A stretch of 64,000 bases of DNA, taken from Selaginella tamariscina. Taxonomy: Eukaryota > Streptophyta > Lycopodiopsida > Selaginellales > Selaginellaceae. The stretch's first letter is position 1. Each line of letters starts with the position of its first letter. Where the stretch lies: assembly GCA_003024785.1 (NCBI GenBank), contig PUQB01000156.1, forward strand, positions 1 through 64,000, given 5' to 3'. The position numbers were made by a program, and so were the translations under genes. A model generated the notes under the pieces. The model was not told the origin of the DNA. It did no database searches and was given only the letters and a program-made list of their open reading frames with translations. This document shows, in pieces, positions 35,144-47,050 of the stretch.

Positions 35144-35812
35144 TGATCGTTAGGGACTCCACATTAGATGTGGTGTTATTATGAAGTCTTAGTGGTCGCT
35201 AGGACGTTGTTGGTAGTGTCCAGTCCCAGGGGTCTGTGTTGGTGAGTCAGACTTACTGCGAAGCACTAGAAGGTGCTGAGATGGCCTCTATTTGAATGTC
35301 GTGAGGGTCTGTGTATAGGTGAGTAGGAGTTCTCCTAGGTGCAGTGCTTTCGCTTCCTTGTCAGTATATCATCACTAGGAGTGAGGCAAGAGAAGAGTAA
35401 ATGGACATAAGGAAAAATATATATTGCCTGTCGGAGTACAAAGTTTCCCTAGAGAAGGTGGAGCAAGATACAAAGAAGAAGACGAACTAGAAGGACCCTG
35501 ACCCACTACCAGCCTTCCTGCTTAATTAGTGGGTCAGCTAGTGCTAAACCCTAGGTACATGTGGCACTCTCCTACTGGTTTGCCACCCTGTGACAAAGTC
35601 TTGCATGTAGCATTTATGCACCTCCCTAATGTGTGCTGTCCCGAGTACCTTGGTAGTTGATTCGGACGATCGGATCTACACTTAAGTTAAGCGCTGCATG
35701 ACAGCTATCGCCGTTGGTCCATACCTGCTGTACCTACATCGCTTGGTCGCTTTGCCCCATTGCTCATTCGCGCCGACTAGCGGTTTGACAATGGTCAAAA
35801 CACCGTCAACCA
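35144..35812 (-). repeat. Element B 3' LTR (left)
   Basis: Aligns with 58693-59371 throughout (GGAGTTCTCCTAGG, CCTTGGTAGTTGATTCGGAC, CGGTTTGAC blocks). Runs TGATCGTTAGGGACTCC to CACCGTCAACCA in plus orientation. Confidence 0.85.
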
Positions 35813-35935
35813 GATGCCCAAACTTATTCATTGGCACGTCCTCGGGCCATACCCTCAACCATCAACCCCATAGTGCTTGCGGTATATGGTGATCTTGCTC
35901 TCTGTTGCGGTTAGCTTCAGCTTCAAGGCAGCAAT

Positions 35936-36436
35936 TGTCACGACCCAATAGGATGTAAGATACAGGATACGGGTTACAGGATATGCTTATAGGATATACC
36001 TACAGGATATGCCTACAGGATATTCCTATAGGATATACCTACAGGATATTCCTACAGGATATGCCTATAGGATATACCTACAAGATATGCCTGCAGGATA
36101 TTCCTACAGGATATACCTACATGATATTCCTACAGGATATGCCTAGAGGATGAGGGTCACTATTTTTAGCTCATGACCAGATTAGACTCATGACCAGATT
36201 AACTTGGAGTTGTGAGTATAAAAGCTCCAACCTAATTGTTGTACAATCAGTTACTATCAAAACCAATCTTTCTACGATCAATCTTGTCTTGTTTTGCTCC
36301 TTGCCTCCTGCTCTTGTCTTATTTCTGGTTTCTAGTTCCTGTCTTACTCCCTATCTGTTCCTTATCCTACTTCTGAGTCAAGCTTCCTTGTTCTTAGAAT
36401 CTTGCTCACTTCCTTGTTCCTGGATTTGGCTTGACA
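35936..36436 (+). repeat. Solo LTR of the element C family
   Basis: 501 bp, TGTCACGACCC to GGCTTGACA, homologous along its length to the C LTRs. Flanked by GCAAT (35931-35935) and ACAAT (36437-36441), a probable 5-bp TSD with one change. Its U3 carries more copies of the ~15 bp TACAGGATATNCC unit than the C LTRs. It contains the CATAAAAG-type box (as TATAAAAG) and the CAGTTACTATCAA string at 36248-36260. Confidence 0.8.
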
Positions 36437-36499
36437 ACAATGGTTGTGTCCCATAGCGTGGTCACCCTCCATAGCCTTGCCTCAAACCCTGCCTATTGC

Positions 36500-38400
36500 T
36501 CCTGAATCTACTTAAGTAGGACCTCTAACTCTTGGAGTCCGCTCTCGTGAGCGTTGCAACTTCTGTTCCTTTACTGCGAGGAGTTGAGCTTGTAGTTGGG
36601 TGTGCACCTCTAACTCCATGATGGTTCACAGTGAGTCCTGCAAAGCCTCGACTGGCCGGTGTTCCTCGAGTGGCTAGAGCGGAACTATTACCCATTGTGC
36701 CTCTAGTGTAGGCTTTCGCCGAAGAGGACACGGGAGTGGCTTTGACTGTTGCAAGCTGATTGATGGTCCAGTGCAGTTTTTCCTTGGCCGCTACCAGCTC
36801 TTGGTGGACCTTTGTGAGCTCCCCATCCAAATTGATCGTGGAGCCTTTGGAGCTATTGTACTTGCACTATAGTTGATCCAAGTTGTCGGCTAACTGTTGG
36901 CATGCCTCTTCGCTTCCTCTCAGCCTCCGCGGTCTTCCATAGTTAGACTCCCTGGAGAAGATGTTCCGCATACCCTTTGGCTTCCTTTTGAGTGGTCTGG
37001 CAGTGGTCTGTGAGCTTCTTTACTATGACATTGTGCTTTGCGGACACCCTGGGAAGGTCTAAGTCGTTGTACATTGCCATTGCCTTCCTAATCCGATTGA
37101 AGGCCTTGGCTAGTTTGAGATGCACCGGGGTGGCCCATTGCCCATTGGTGTGGTAGTGCCGGTAAGTCTTGCCCAACACATTACTTGTATCTTTTCCCTT
37201 GTTGCCCGGGTTGGCTGCCTGCGATGGGCCAGTTGGACACTCCCCCGAGCCTTGTGGCCCTTGTGCCGGGTGTCATGGTATTCCGGGGACTTCTGCTAAG
37301 GGAATTGTCGGTTTGGACTTGCCCGTTTTCGTGATGACTTTGGTGGCCGGTAGCTTTCCTTTGTCAGCTCGAAGGGCACCTACTTGCTCTCCTTCCCCCG
37401 ACTCCCGGTGGTGTCCGAACGGAGCTGCATTGGTAGGGGAATTGGGACTCGATTGATGATCTAGGAGAGCATTACGCTGAGGTGGTCGGTTGTGGTGAGC
37501 CTCCGTCCCGACCACTTTTGGATCCCATTGATGCCTCAAGTCAGGGCCGAGATCATGTAGTGCCTGAGGCAGTCTGCCCAATCCATGGCGACTCCTTCCT
37601 AGGCGCTACGTAGGGCGTTTGCTAGTCGAGTGGCAACACGTCTCTCCATTCTTCCGGTGAACACAAAAGTTGTGAATGCTAGGAACTCGTCCACGTCTTT
37701 CCCTTCATGTATGGTGAGTCTGGACAGTGCTATCTCGTCCCGGTTGGTGTGGAATCACTGGCATTTAGGTCCTCTAGCTCTTCCAGGGTATGCCATCCTC
37801 CGGTAGTCTGAACACGACGGCCAACTGATTTAGGTCGATGCAGAAGTATGCCAAGCCGCCCAACCTGAACTAAATATCCACTCACTTGGTTTCCCCGTCT
37901 CTAGGTGTACCATCTGGATGAATTGGGGAGCTCGCTCGATGAATTCCGGCCTCTCCACTTCTCCCACGGGGCTTATAGAGTCTGAGAAGCCGCATCTATT
38001 TTTGGACTCGTCGAATGCTAGGTCGGTCGATCAATTCCTTAAATCTAGAGAATTGAGGGGCCACAAGCTATGTGATCCTCTCATGGCTCGTATGGTACCT
38101 GAATCTGCTGGATGAGTACTAGCTTGTTATGCTTGGTCCATTCCATTATCTTGATGCTGGGGAGTAGTCGGACTGTCATGCAGGGGAGTAAGCGTGCCCT
38201 CATTTCCATGTTGTCCCTATTAGGATGGTGCCAACGTGGTAGCCTACCTCATTTGATGTACAGGCGTGTTTACCCATGCGTTATAAAAGGTATTAATGGC
38301 GCCGCCTACCATTATTACCCTATATTATGTGCTCACACGTATGGTCCACCTTCATGGACCATGTGAGTTGGCCACTGTGCAGGACTAGGATACGGTTTCC
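36500..38400 (-). pseudogene. Element B 3' extra ORF
   Basis: Downstream of integrase. Minus-strand frames include GLAYFCIDLNQLAVVFRLPE, VFTGRMERRVATRLANAL, EGVAMDWADCLRHYMISAL, HYHTNGQWATPVHLKLAKAF and a coiled-coil-like end with DGELTKVHQELVAAKEKLHW. The same blocks appear in element A at 39.5-41.0 kb. Function unknown. Tat/Ogre-type elements often carry such an extra ORF. Broken by stops. Confidence 0.6.
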
Positions 38401-38467
38401 CCCATTGGGTGCCCCTTCCTTCGGCCCTCAATTGCCGTTGCTTCAGTCGCGCCTTCATCCTGAAGGT

Positions 38468-38792
38468 TCATGGGTTCACCTCCTTTGCTCGGTCCTTCTG
38501 AGTGGGGGCTTCTGCCGGGTGGATGTACGGCTTGAGGTGATTCCGTTGATCTTCTGTGTAATGGCTGCTTGTTGGCTCCTGTAGCACCATACCATTGTTG
38601 AAGGTCTCAAGTACCTCATATGGTCCTTTCCATCCTAGCCAGAACTTGCCCATCCGGAATATATGCAACTTCTTGTACCACTAGCCATTGCCCGGCTCGT
38701 ATTCTCGGAGTTTCTTTCGCTCATTGGTTTGTTGTTGGCAGTTCTCTCTCATCAATTGTGCCAGGAATCGCACCTCATCCAGTTGTTCTAAT
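38468..38792 (-). pseudogene. Element B integrase C-terminal part
   Basis: Reads EQLDEVRFLAQLMRENCQQQ, REYEPGNG, then FRMGKFWLGWKGPYEVLETF (the GPY/F module). It continues the integrase core at 52556-53257 once A and C are removed. The A insertion sits directly at its upstream edge (TSD CTAAT on the plus strand, 38788-38792). Confidence 0.75.
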
Positions 38793-39459
38793 TGGTCGTC
38801 GGGGACTCCGTGGGCAGATGTGGTGCTTTCAGGAAGCTGCAGTGGTCGCCAGGACGCTGTTGAGGGCATCCAACTTCGAGGGTTCGGTCGATACACCGGC
38901 CTTACCTCAGGAGTAATGGGAAGTATTGGGTTGGCCTCTACCTGGACACGCGAGGGTCCGTGTACAGGTGAGAGGGGAGTCCTACTGAGATGACTGGGCA
39001 AAGAGGATTGCGGGACCAGGAGTCAGCAAGCGGGGACGCCCGCTGGTGGGGGAATAGAAGGAAATGGATATTATTTGCCTGTCTGAGTACAACTATCTCC
39101 GACAGTGGAGTAATCTATAAGACGCAGACTTGACTCCCAAAAGACCTCGACCCATTACCAGCCTTCCGGCTTATATAGTGGGTACCTACCACTAGTCCCT
39201 AGTTATAGGTGGCGCTCTCTCACTGGTTTGCCGCCTGGTAATAGAGTCCTGCCTGTCACATTTATGCGCCTTCCCACGCGTGCTGTCCTTTGTACCCTAG
39301 GTAGTTGGTTCGGACAATCGGATCTTCGCCACTTATGCCACCCGCCCAGTCGCCATCAGTCGTACCTGAAGTACCTCTCTTATCCAGCGTTTTGTCCAGC
39401 TGCTCGTCCACGCGGTGGCGACTTGCCGAATGGCCACGATGATGGGCCACCATCAACCA
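38793..39459 (-). repeat. Element A 3' LTR (left)
   Basis: 667 bp, TGGTCGTCGGGGAC to CATCAACCA, near-collinear with 45652-46330. Confidence 0.9.
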
Positions 39460-39849
39460 GATGCCCGGGCTTATTCGTTGGCACGTCCTCAGGCCATGTG
39501 CCCTAGTTATCTGCTCCTTGGAGCTCCTGGTACATGGCGATCTCGCTCTCTGTTGCCGCTAGAGTGGTTTTTAATGTGTTGATGGTTGCCTCTCGAGCGC
39601 GATCATTCTTCGGAGCTTTGCCTCGGACCCTGTCTATTGCTCCCGGGCTGTTGGAGCTGATCCTCTAGGTCCTGCATCCTTTTCCGGGAGCATTGTAATT
39701 CTTGTTCCTTTGCCGCAAGGAGTTGGGCCTGTAGCTGGCTGTGTACCTCTAGCTCCCTGATGGTCCGGGCCAAGTCCTGTCCCGGGCTGGCTGGCCTGGG
39801 GCGCTCGCTTCTGGCTTTCTGAGTAGGGGTCCCGTTGGACGGCTGTAGG

Positions 39850-41000
39850 TGTGGTACTATTTGGAGAGTTGCATCTTTGTCAGTAATTCCCTTCTGACCG
39901 CCGTTAGTTTTGCTTGTGCCTCAGTGAGCTCCCTACACCTTCGTTCTAACCGAGCTTTGCATTCCTGTATCTGTTGTTCCCTTCCGGCTATGACCCGGCT
40001 GCGGGCGTGCTGGTCATCGTTGAGTAGCCCTAGGAGAGTTTCGCACTCACTGTACAACCACTGGAAGTCCGCTCTCCTTTCGCTCCAGCTTTCCCAGGCG
40101 TCCTTCATTCTCTTCATTGTCATCATACATAGTCGGCCCCTTCACTCAGTAGTTCCTTAGCCCTTTGGGCGACTTTCCGGGCTTCTCTGCCATGCTCCGT
40201 GAGTTCTGTCACTATGTCTCGTCGCGTTCCTTTGCCACCGCTGGGAGGTCGAGGCCGTCATATATCGCCATGGCTTTGTCTAGCTGGTCGAAGACCCCGC
40301 GAGCCTGGTATAGACCGTGGAGGTCCATCGTCCGTTGGCCTGGAAGTGTTGGTAGTTACTCTCGTATTCGTCCTCGGGCTTGTCCTTCTTCCCTCCCTGG
40401 CTAGGTCCGGTAATTGCTCGATTGCGTCTGACGAGGATTCCGGTAGGGGGTCCTATAGCCGGGAATCGCGTAGATGGGTTCCCGTGGTACATACCTGGTG
40501 ATTCCTTGGTCCGGAAGGAGGCTACCCTCCGCCTGCTCCTCTGTTGACGCCTGTTCTTTGTTGAGCCCTGTTCTTCTGTAGACGCCGTCCCTCCGTTGAA
40601 TCCTGTTCTTCTGTTGACTCCGGGGGTTCTGGCTGTTCCCCCATTTGGAGTGGTGGTGGTGCTCTTATTACTATTCGGCCGAACGAGCCCGTGGTCATAA
40701 TAGCAATGTGGCCAGCCGTGGGTAGCCTTTGCTCAGTGCCACTCGAACTCCGTGAATCCCACTAGTTAGAGCCGGAATCAGGTACTGCTTAAGGCAGTCA
40801 GCCCAATTTATCGCGACTCCTTCCCACGCCCTGCAAAGACCGTTCGCCAATCGTCTAGTGATCCGACTCCCTGTTCTTCCTGTGAGCATGAAGGCCACTA
40901 GCGTTACGAACTCGCTGCTTCTTCCTTCGCTTGTATGCCTCGTAGTCCATGACTTCCTGTGGTGGCGGGCCGTTGAACCTCCGCGTTCGAGCATTCCCCT
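39850..41000 (-). pseudogene. Element A 3' extra ORF
   Basis: Segments FVTLVAFMLTGRTGSRITRR, EGVAINWADCLKQYLIPALT and YQHFQANGRWTSTVYTRLAG match B's 3' ORF. The C-terminal frame 39857-40126 is helical (RMKDAWESWSERRADFQWLY, QECKARLERRCRELTEAQAK), a likely coiled coil. Conservation of the same blocks in two diverged elements argues for a former function. Confidence 0.6.
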
Positions 41001-41513
41001 AGGGCTAGGCCCCCTGGTAGCCGGAAGACTATCGCCAGTTCATCGAACATAATGCGGAAGATGCACTCCCATCCGTGCAGAATTGTATCCCCCTACGCCG
41101 GTTTGACTAGCCACTAATTCCTGACTGGAGGAATTGTCTGGCCTTCTCATCAAATCCTGGGTCCTCTACTTCTCCCCATGGAAGGTTGAAGAATTCATCA
41201 ATCGTAATTGTTTTGACTGCGGACGTCGGGTTGCCCGATTAATTCCTTGAACTTGGAGTACCTGGGCGATACTAGCTCGCTGCTCGTTCTTGGCCCTTGA
41301 TGAGCACTCGAATTTCTCTGATCACCACTGGCCGATTTCTCTCTGTCCACCCGTGGTCATGGTAATGGAGGTGTGGCATTGTGCACCTCCTTTCTGAGTG
41401 TAGGTGCCGTGACCGTCCTTGTGGCGTCCTCCGAGGTGTCTGGCACGTCTATCCCTGCGCCTGGATACGCAATGATGGCGCCGCCTGACCATCATTGCCT
41501 TGTAGTGTGTGCC

Positions 41514-43330
41514 TCACACCTGTGGTCCAACCTCGTGGACCATGTGGTCCTGTGAGCTGGCCACACGTGCGTTTGGAGATCCTGCTTCGGCTCCTCCGTC
41601 CTCCCTATCTCTTCGCCCCATGGTTCGCTGGTTCTGCCCGGGATTCCTCAATCTGTGTTCCATCTGGGTGACCAGCGCTGCTACTATCGGCCGTTCGTCG
41701 TGGTACTTGTCGTTAACGTAGACTGTGGTGGTTTTGCTGCCGCCTGGTGAGACCCATTGTGGCTCTAACTGCACAGTCTTACCTGTTGATCCCTTCCTGC
41801 CGCTTCTTCCCCATACTGGCCCCGCATGTCCCCTATCTAGGTTTCCGTGTCCTACTTCCACCCGGGCGTGTCTATGCCGAGCTTCTCCCCCCCCACTTCC
41901 CGGGCCGATCTCCGATGGCCCAGGTAGTGGATATCTCTCCTTGGGACCAGGACCGTAAAAGGGCTGCGATCCCTGTCGATACCGGCTCTGGAGTGGCTCC
42001 GCTTGATTGGGGCAGCCGTCTGGCTTGGGTATGTCCACATAGGCCCTCCGGACTTGTCTTGGTGGTTGGTGAACCAACGTTCCAGTGCCGGATAGTCTCG
42101 GGCTTTGGTTGCTTCTGCGATCCCTAGCTCCTTTACGTAGGTATGCCTTTGATGCGAGGCCTCCTGTCTGGGCGACCCAATCTGGGAGCCGGCCTGCGGA
42201 GGTCACTGTTACGCCCTCGCTCCATCCCAGCGCCTGCCGGGCTCCTGATACTCCATCGCCCCGAATCTCGTGCAGGGGCCTGGGTTTCGCTTGTGGGTAT
42301 GGACCTTATCCGCGTGTGCTCCCAATCGTGCTGTACCTTTGCACCCCTGAGCCAGGGTCGACCGAGGAGTAGGTCGAATCCCCCCTAGCGTGCATATCCA
42401 GACCACAACGTTGATCCAAAATTTGACGTTTGGATCTCGACCTCCACTGCCCTCAGAATGCCCTTGGGTGCCACCTCGGCCTGATTGGCCATGCGTACCT
42501 GAAATGGGTGGGTTCTGGAGTTGGCATACGTAATTTCCTGTGGAGCTCTGCTGACATGACATTGACTGCTGACCCCCCATCTATAATCACTTCGCTGATT
42601 GTGTGCCCGCCATGCAAACCGGGATAGTCGGTACGTCATTCACGTAGTCCACTGTGGTTGCAGTGCCTCTTGGTGGGGGTCTTGCTGCTGGTCGTACCCG
42701 ATTCTCCCATCGTGCAGTGGGAACTAGCGGCATTTCCTGTTCTGACCCCTTCTGGGCCTCCCCCCTTATAAATGCGCGGTTTCGCCTTCTCCTTAGTTTT
42801 CTTAGCAATTCCTGGCCTCGGTGGGCTCCACAGGTTCCAAGGCTGTCAGTTCTTGCGTTTGCTTCCTTACCCACTGCTTTAAAACCGGGGTGTTTATTGC
42901 CTGTCTTCTCTTTTCGCGCCTTCACGCTCCCCTGGTTCTCCGCCTTTGGGTTTCCCTTGTTTCGTCCGCCAAGGGAGCCTACGGTACTATATCTGTCCTG
43001 ACGTCCTGTTCTGGTAGTACCACCGTTACTTGGTTTACTTGCGGTGTGGAGTTTGGAATTGGGTTGGCGGGATTGCCCGTTACTTGTCTGGCGACGCTAG
43101 CTGCTTGCGCTTCTAGCATTGGTTTGATCAATGATACCATGAACACGGTAGAGCGGGTGTGGGCCTCCGCACAGTGCGCACAACACCTCCTTGCGTTCCG
43201 GTCGTCCTCTTTGTCGCCATACTGGGTCGGTACGGTGGCCGTTCTCAGGAGTGGGACTACGATTTCGGTCCCTTGAACGGACCTCCTACGGGTTGGTTGT
43301 CTCCCTCCGTCCTGCGGCCGTAACTCCTTC
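41514..43330 (-). pseudogene. Element A protease/spacer region
   Basis: Several minus-strand frames with little recognisable structure. The stretch 42300-42640 is collinear with B at 55350-55600, upstream of B's RT. It shares GTACC(T/C)TTGCACCCCTGAGCCA in nucleotide sequence. A protease is inferred from position only. Confidence 0.45.
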
Positions 43331-43363
43331 AGCCATCGGTTCCTCGTTCTACTGCTAGTGTGG

Positions 43364-45640
43364 CTACCTGTGGTGGCCTTTTGCTAGGAGTTCGGCCAGC
43401 CGGTAGCAATCGTCCGTGTTGTGAGATCCGCGGATGTTAGACACCCAATAGTGCTTATCCCCCATGCGGTGTATCCCATTTGAGCCAGTGTCATGGATAA
43501 GTCTTCCTTTCGCGTGGCCCCTCATAGGGTTTCCCCCGCTACAGCTGCCTGTGTCCCTTGGTACCCGACCGGCTCTCTTTTTGGTCGGCCTTGGAGCATC
43601 CGAGAGGTTTTCCTCATCCGATGCGGTATCGTTTGCCTCTTCTGCGTCCGATTTATCATGTGCCTTCCTTTCTTGGCGTCTTTCAGCCTCTCGCTTTTCG
43701 GCCTTCTTGGCGTACCGGAGTAACTTGTCGAACGTCCGGTCGTCGTCCAAGCCGATCCACTTGCGGATCTCCGACCGCAGTCCCTTTCGGTACCACATTT
43801 TCTTGGTCAAGTCAACTGGGGCGTCTCTTAGCCGGGCGATATACCCCAGCATGTGGACCGTGTACTCGTCAACCGACTCTCCTGCTTTCTGTTTCAAGCT
43901 CGTTAGCTTGTGGATCACCTCCTCTTACTCTTTTCTTCCCGGAAGGTATCCAGAAACGCCCTTCGTGCGGTCTCCAGCGGGCTCCTTTGTTTGCCTCGTG
44001 GAATCGCATCCACCAAGCATGTGCCTTCTTGTCCAAGTGCATGCAAAGGCTCAACTTCTTGTGATTGTCGCTCACACTCCGGAGTTCGCATACCTGTTTG
44101 AACTTGTGTACGTGTTGGTCTGCGTCTTCCCCCTTCGCTCCACAGAACGCAGGTAAGGGCACTGTTACAATGCCTCCTACAACCGATTGAGCGCTTGGGC
44201 TAATAAGGTGACCAGGTCGTTCCCATGGCGTCCCATTGTGCCTGAGAATTGTTCCAATCCGGACCCTCCGCTTCGGACGTGGTGTAGTCCACGCCCTGGT
44301 ATTCTATGGGCACCTTTCTCCTTCCTCACGGCCCTGCCCTCCCGTTGAGGGTGGGTGACGAGGACGGGCTCCCCCGGCTGTCCCTCAGGGGCCCCCGCGG
44401 GACCATCTTGATGGCTGGTGGCGCGGCTTACCTTGGCTGGACGGTTTTCCCTCCTCCAGCGAGTAGTTTTGTATGACTGTGCACGGATTTCCCTCGCGAC
44501 GTCTAGACCGTCGTGGTCGATGGGACGATTCCCCCCATCTGGTAATGGTTGCAGCTCTACTGTGTGCCCTGGCGAATTTCCCTCGCGGGGCTGGTGCGAT
44601 ACTAGCCGCTCGGGCGAATCTCTCTTGCCCCTGGATGAATTCCTCTCGTCCCTTCTCCAAGGTAGCCACTGTGCGGCCCCTCTTTCTGGTGCCTCCTCCC
44701 AGTCCGTCAGCTCGTCGACATCCAATCGCCTCTGCGCAGGCGGTCGTCCCATGTGTACCCCGGCCTTTCGAAGCCTTGCGTTCTCATCCTGGTAATCACC
44801 CTGACCTGCTACGTCGTCCTGGTGAACTCCTTGTGTAGAGGTTGCCTTGTTGGCAATCGATGCCCCTCCCTACAGGGCTTCCCGGATGAGGCTCTTCCTC
44901 CCCTCTTTCCAAGCAGACACGGGCCCCCACGTCACCCTGATGGGTGACGATGGCCCTGGGTTTCCTATCTTACCTCCATCGTGGCGCTGGTCACGCTGGG
45001 CTTCTGGCTCACGTCCCTCGTCGCTATCCGTGTTGCTTTCGCCCCCTCAAGATTCTTGCCTCCGTCGCAGGGCTGGCCTCTCCTGGGGTTGTCCTGGGCA
45101 AAGTTTCCTCCTTCGGGGGTACTTGTCAAACACTGGTTCTGCTTGTTAGTATGGGGGCTCTTCGTGGCCGTCACTTTCACCTACATTGAGAGGCGGAGGG
45201 CTTTCGTCGTCTTGCCATCCGTCCCACTCTGCGTCGTAGGTTACTGTCAGGCGAAGTTGCCCATCCGGGTGCTAATCATACCCGCATGCTGCCGTGCCTG
45301 GATTGTCGTCAGGACGTGCTGCGGTTCCTTCATATCCTTCTTCATCGTCAGCGGCGTGCGACCGCCTCTGCAGCTCGTGTGTCGAGTTTACCGCTGCTCG
45401 GAGATTCGGCCATGCGGCATTACCGTCGTTCCCTCGTTAGGTGAGGCAGGGGCCAATTGCGGCAACCGAGGTGCCTCACCACCGTCCATCAATCTTCCTC
45501 GGCCGGCTCGTCGCATTCTCCTGGTCAGTTGTTGCTCGTCAATCTCTATTTGCTCAAATGAGTTAATCCCGGCTCTTTGTCGGGCCGCCACTCTACTTGC
45601 TATCTTGAACTCCATCTATGTGTACTATCTATCCCTCGTG
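43364..45640 (-). pseudogene. Element A gag
   Basis: Retrotransposon capsid: DKKAHAWWMRFHEANKGARW, then IHKLTSLKQKAGESVDEYTV, WYRKGLRSEIRKWIGLDDDR and KLLRYAKKAEKREAERRQER, with a later basic stretch TKKRAGRVPRD and RGSHNTDDCYRLAEL. A frame break lies between 43869 and 43918. The N-terminal half (44.2-45.6 kb) is proline/arginine-rich with weak structure. This is the most intact protein in element A. Confidence 0.75.
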
Positions 45641-45651
45641 GTCGCCACAAA

Positions 45652-46330
45652 TGGTCGTCGGGGACTCCGCGGGCCAGATGTGGTGCTTCTCAGGAAGCTG
45701 TAGTGGTCGCCAGGACGCTGTTGAGGGCGTCCAACTTCGGGGGTTCGGCCGATACGCCGGCCTTACCTTAGGAGTAATGGGAAGTATTGGGTTGGCCTCT
45801 ACCCGGACACTGCGAGGGTCCATGTACAGGTGAGAAGGGAGTCCAACTGAGATGACTGGGCAGAGAGGATTGCGGACCCAGGAGTCGGCAAGCAGGGAAC
45901 GCCCGTTGGTGGGAAGAATAGAAGGAAATGGATATATATTGCCTGTCTGAGTACAATTATCTCCGACAGTGGAGTAATCTATAAGACGCAGACTTGACTC
46001 CCAAAAAGACCCCGACCCACTACCAGCCTTCTGGCTTATATAGTGGGTACCTACCACTAGTCCCTAGCTACAGGTGGCGCTCTCTCACTGGTTTGCGCCT
46101 AGTGACAGAGTCCTGCCTGTCACATTTATGCGCCTCCCCACGCATGTTGTCCTTTGTACCCTGGGTAGTTGGTCCAGACGATCGGATCTTGGCCTGCTTA
46201 CGCCGCTGCTTGACACCAGTCTCCATCAGTCCGTACCTGAAGTACCTCCCTTATTCGGCGTTTTGTCCAGCCGCTCATCTGCGCCGTGGCGACTTGCCGG
46301 ATGGCTGCGATGACGGGCCATCGTCAACCA
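45652..46330 (-). repeat. Element A 5' LTR (right)
   Basis: 679 bp. Read on the minus strand it starts TGGTTGACGATGG and ends GACGACCA. It is followed by TTTGTGGCGACCACGAGGG, a primer-binding-like site beginning TGG a few bases in, also present in B next to 58693. Confidence 0.85.
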
Positions 46331-46367
46331 CTAATTGCTCCAATCTTCTCTATAAACCACTAGTTCA

Positions 46368-46952
46368 TGTCACAACCTGATACAGGATACAGGATGCAGG
46401 ATACAGGTTTCCGGATACAGGATACAGGATGCAGGATTTCGGATACAGGATACGGGTTACAGGATATGCCTGCAGGATATTCCTACAGGATATACCTATA
46501 GGATATTCCTATAGGATATGCCTATAGGATATGCTACAGGATATGCCTAGAGGATAAGGGACACTATTCTTAGCTCATGACTAGATTAGACTCATGACTA
46601 GATTAGCTTGGAGTTGTGAGCATAAAAGCTCCGACCTAATTGTTGTACAATCAGTTTATCAACACCAGTCTTCTACGATCATTCTTGTTCTTGTCTTGTT
46701 CTTGTCTTGTCTTGCTCCTTTGCCTCCTGCTCTTGTCTGCTCTGGATCCTGTCCTATTCCTATCTGCTCCTGGATCTGTCTGTTCTATCTGCTCCTAGAT
46801 CCGTCCTGTTCCTGTCCTACTCCTGGATCCTGTCCTGCGTCTTGTCTTGCTTCCTGAGTTCCTAGTTCCTGTCTTGTTCCTATCTGCTCCTGAGTCAAGC
46901 CTTCCTCTCTTGGAATCCTGCTCACTTCCTGTTCCTGGATCGTGGCTTGACA
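46368..46952 (+). repeat. Element C 5' LTR
   Basis: 585 bp, TGTCACAACC to GGCTTGACA. U3 starts with a minisatellite of TACAGGAT(A/G) units. CATAAAAG box at about 46621-46628. Differs from the 3' LTR by small indels, including loss of two bases in the CAGTTACTATCAA string. Confidence 0.9.
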
Positions 46953-46954
46953 GT

Positions 46955-46967
46955 TTGATAGTAACTG
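46955..46967 (+). promoter_or_regulatory. Element C self-primer binding site
   Basis: TTGATAGTAACTG, three bases after the LTR. It is the exact reverse complement of CAGTTACTATCAA at 52255-52267 in the 3' LTR, which lies about 30 bases after a CATAAAAG box, where transcription should start. No tRNA-type TGG start is seen at this place. Confidence 0.6.
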
Positions 46968-47050
46968 CTTTCATAGCTCTTCGTTTCCAGCTACTTTTTT
47001 TTCCTTGATTCTTTTCCTTCGTTTTTCTCCTTTCTTTCTTTCATAAGATC

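Larger units (their letters stand above)
38793..46330 (-). mobile_element. Non-autonomous LTR element A nested in B
   Basis: LTRs 38793-39459 and 45652-46330. Flanked by CTAAT at 38788-38792 and 46331-46335, a perfect TSD. Related to B but only partly similar in its LTRs. The internal region (6.2 kb, minus strand) has gag, a protease/spacer region and the extra 3' ORF, but no RT, RNase H or integrase. At ~41.5 kb it passes directly from the protease-side spacer to sequence that in B follows integrase. It must rely on a partner such as B. GC content is clearly higher than in flanking host DNA. Confidence 0.8.

Noticed and set aside
35960..36150. Repeat array with spacer-like units suggesting a CRISPR
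   Set aside because: Units are ~15 bp, contiguous and degenerate with no unique spacers; it is the U3 minisatellite of a plant retrotransposon LTR.
41514..42206. 230-aa minus-strand ORF in element A as a possible protease
   Set aside because: Proline/arginine/glycine-rich without DTG or other protease motif; kept only as spacer region.
43464..44156. 230-aa plus-strand ORF opposite element A gag
   Set aside because: Antisense of a well-supported gag on the minus strand; composition follows that shadow and has no family signature.
44981..45703. 240-aa plus-strand ORF in element A
   Set aside because: Antisense to the GC-rich gag N-terminal region; runs into the LTR. No start context or motif.
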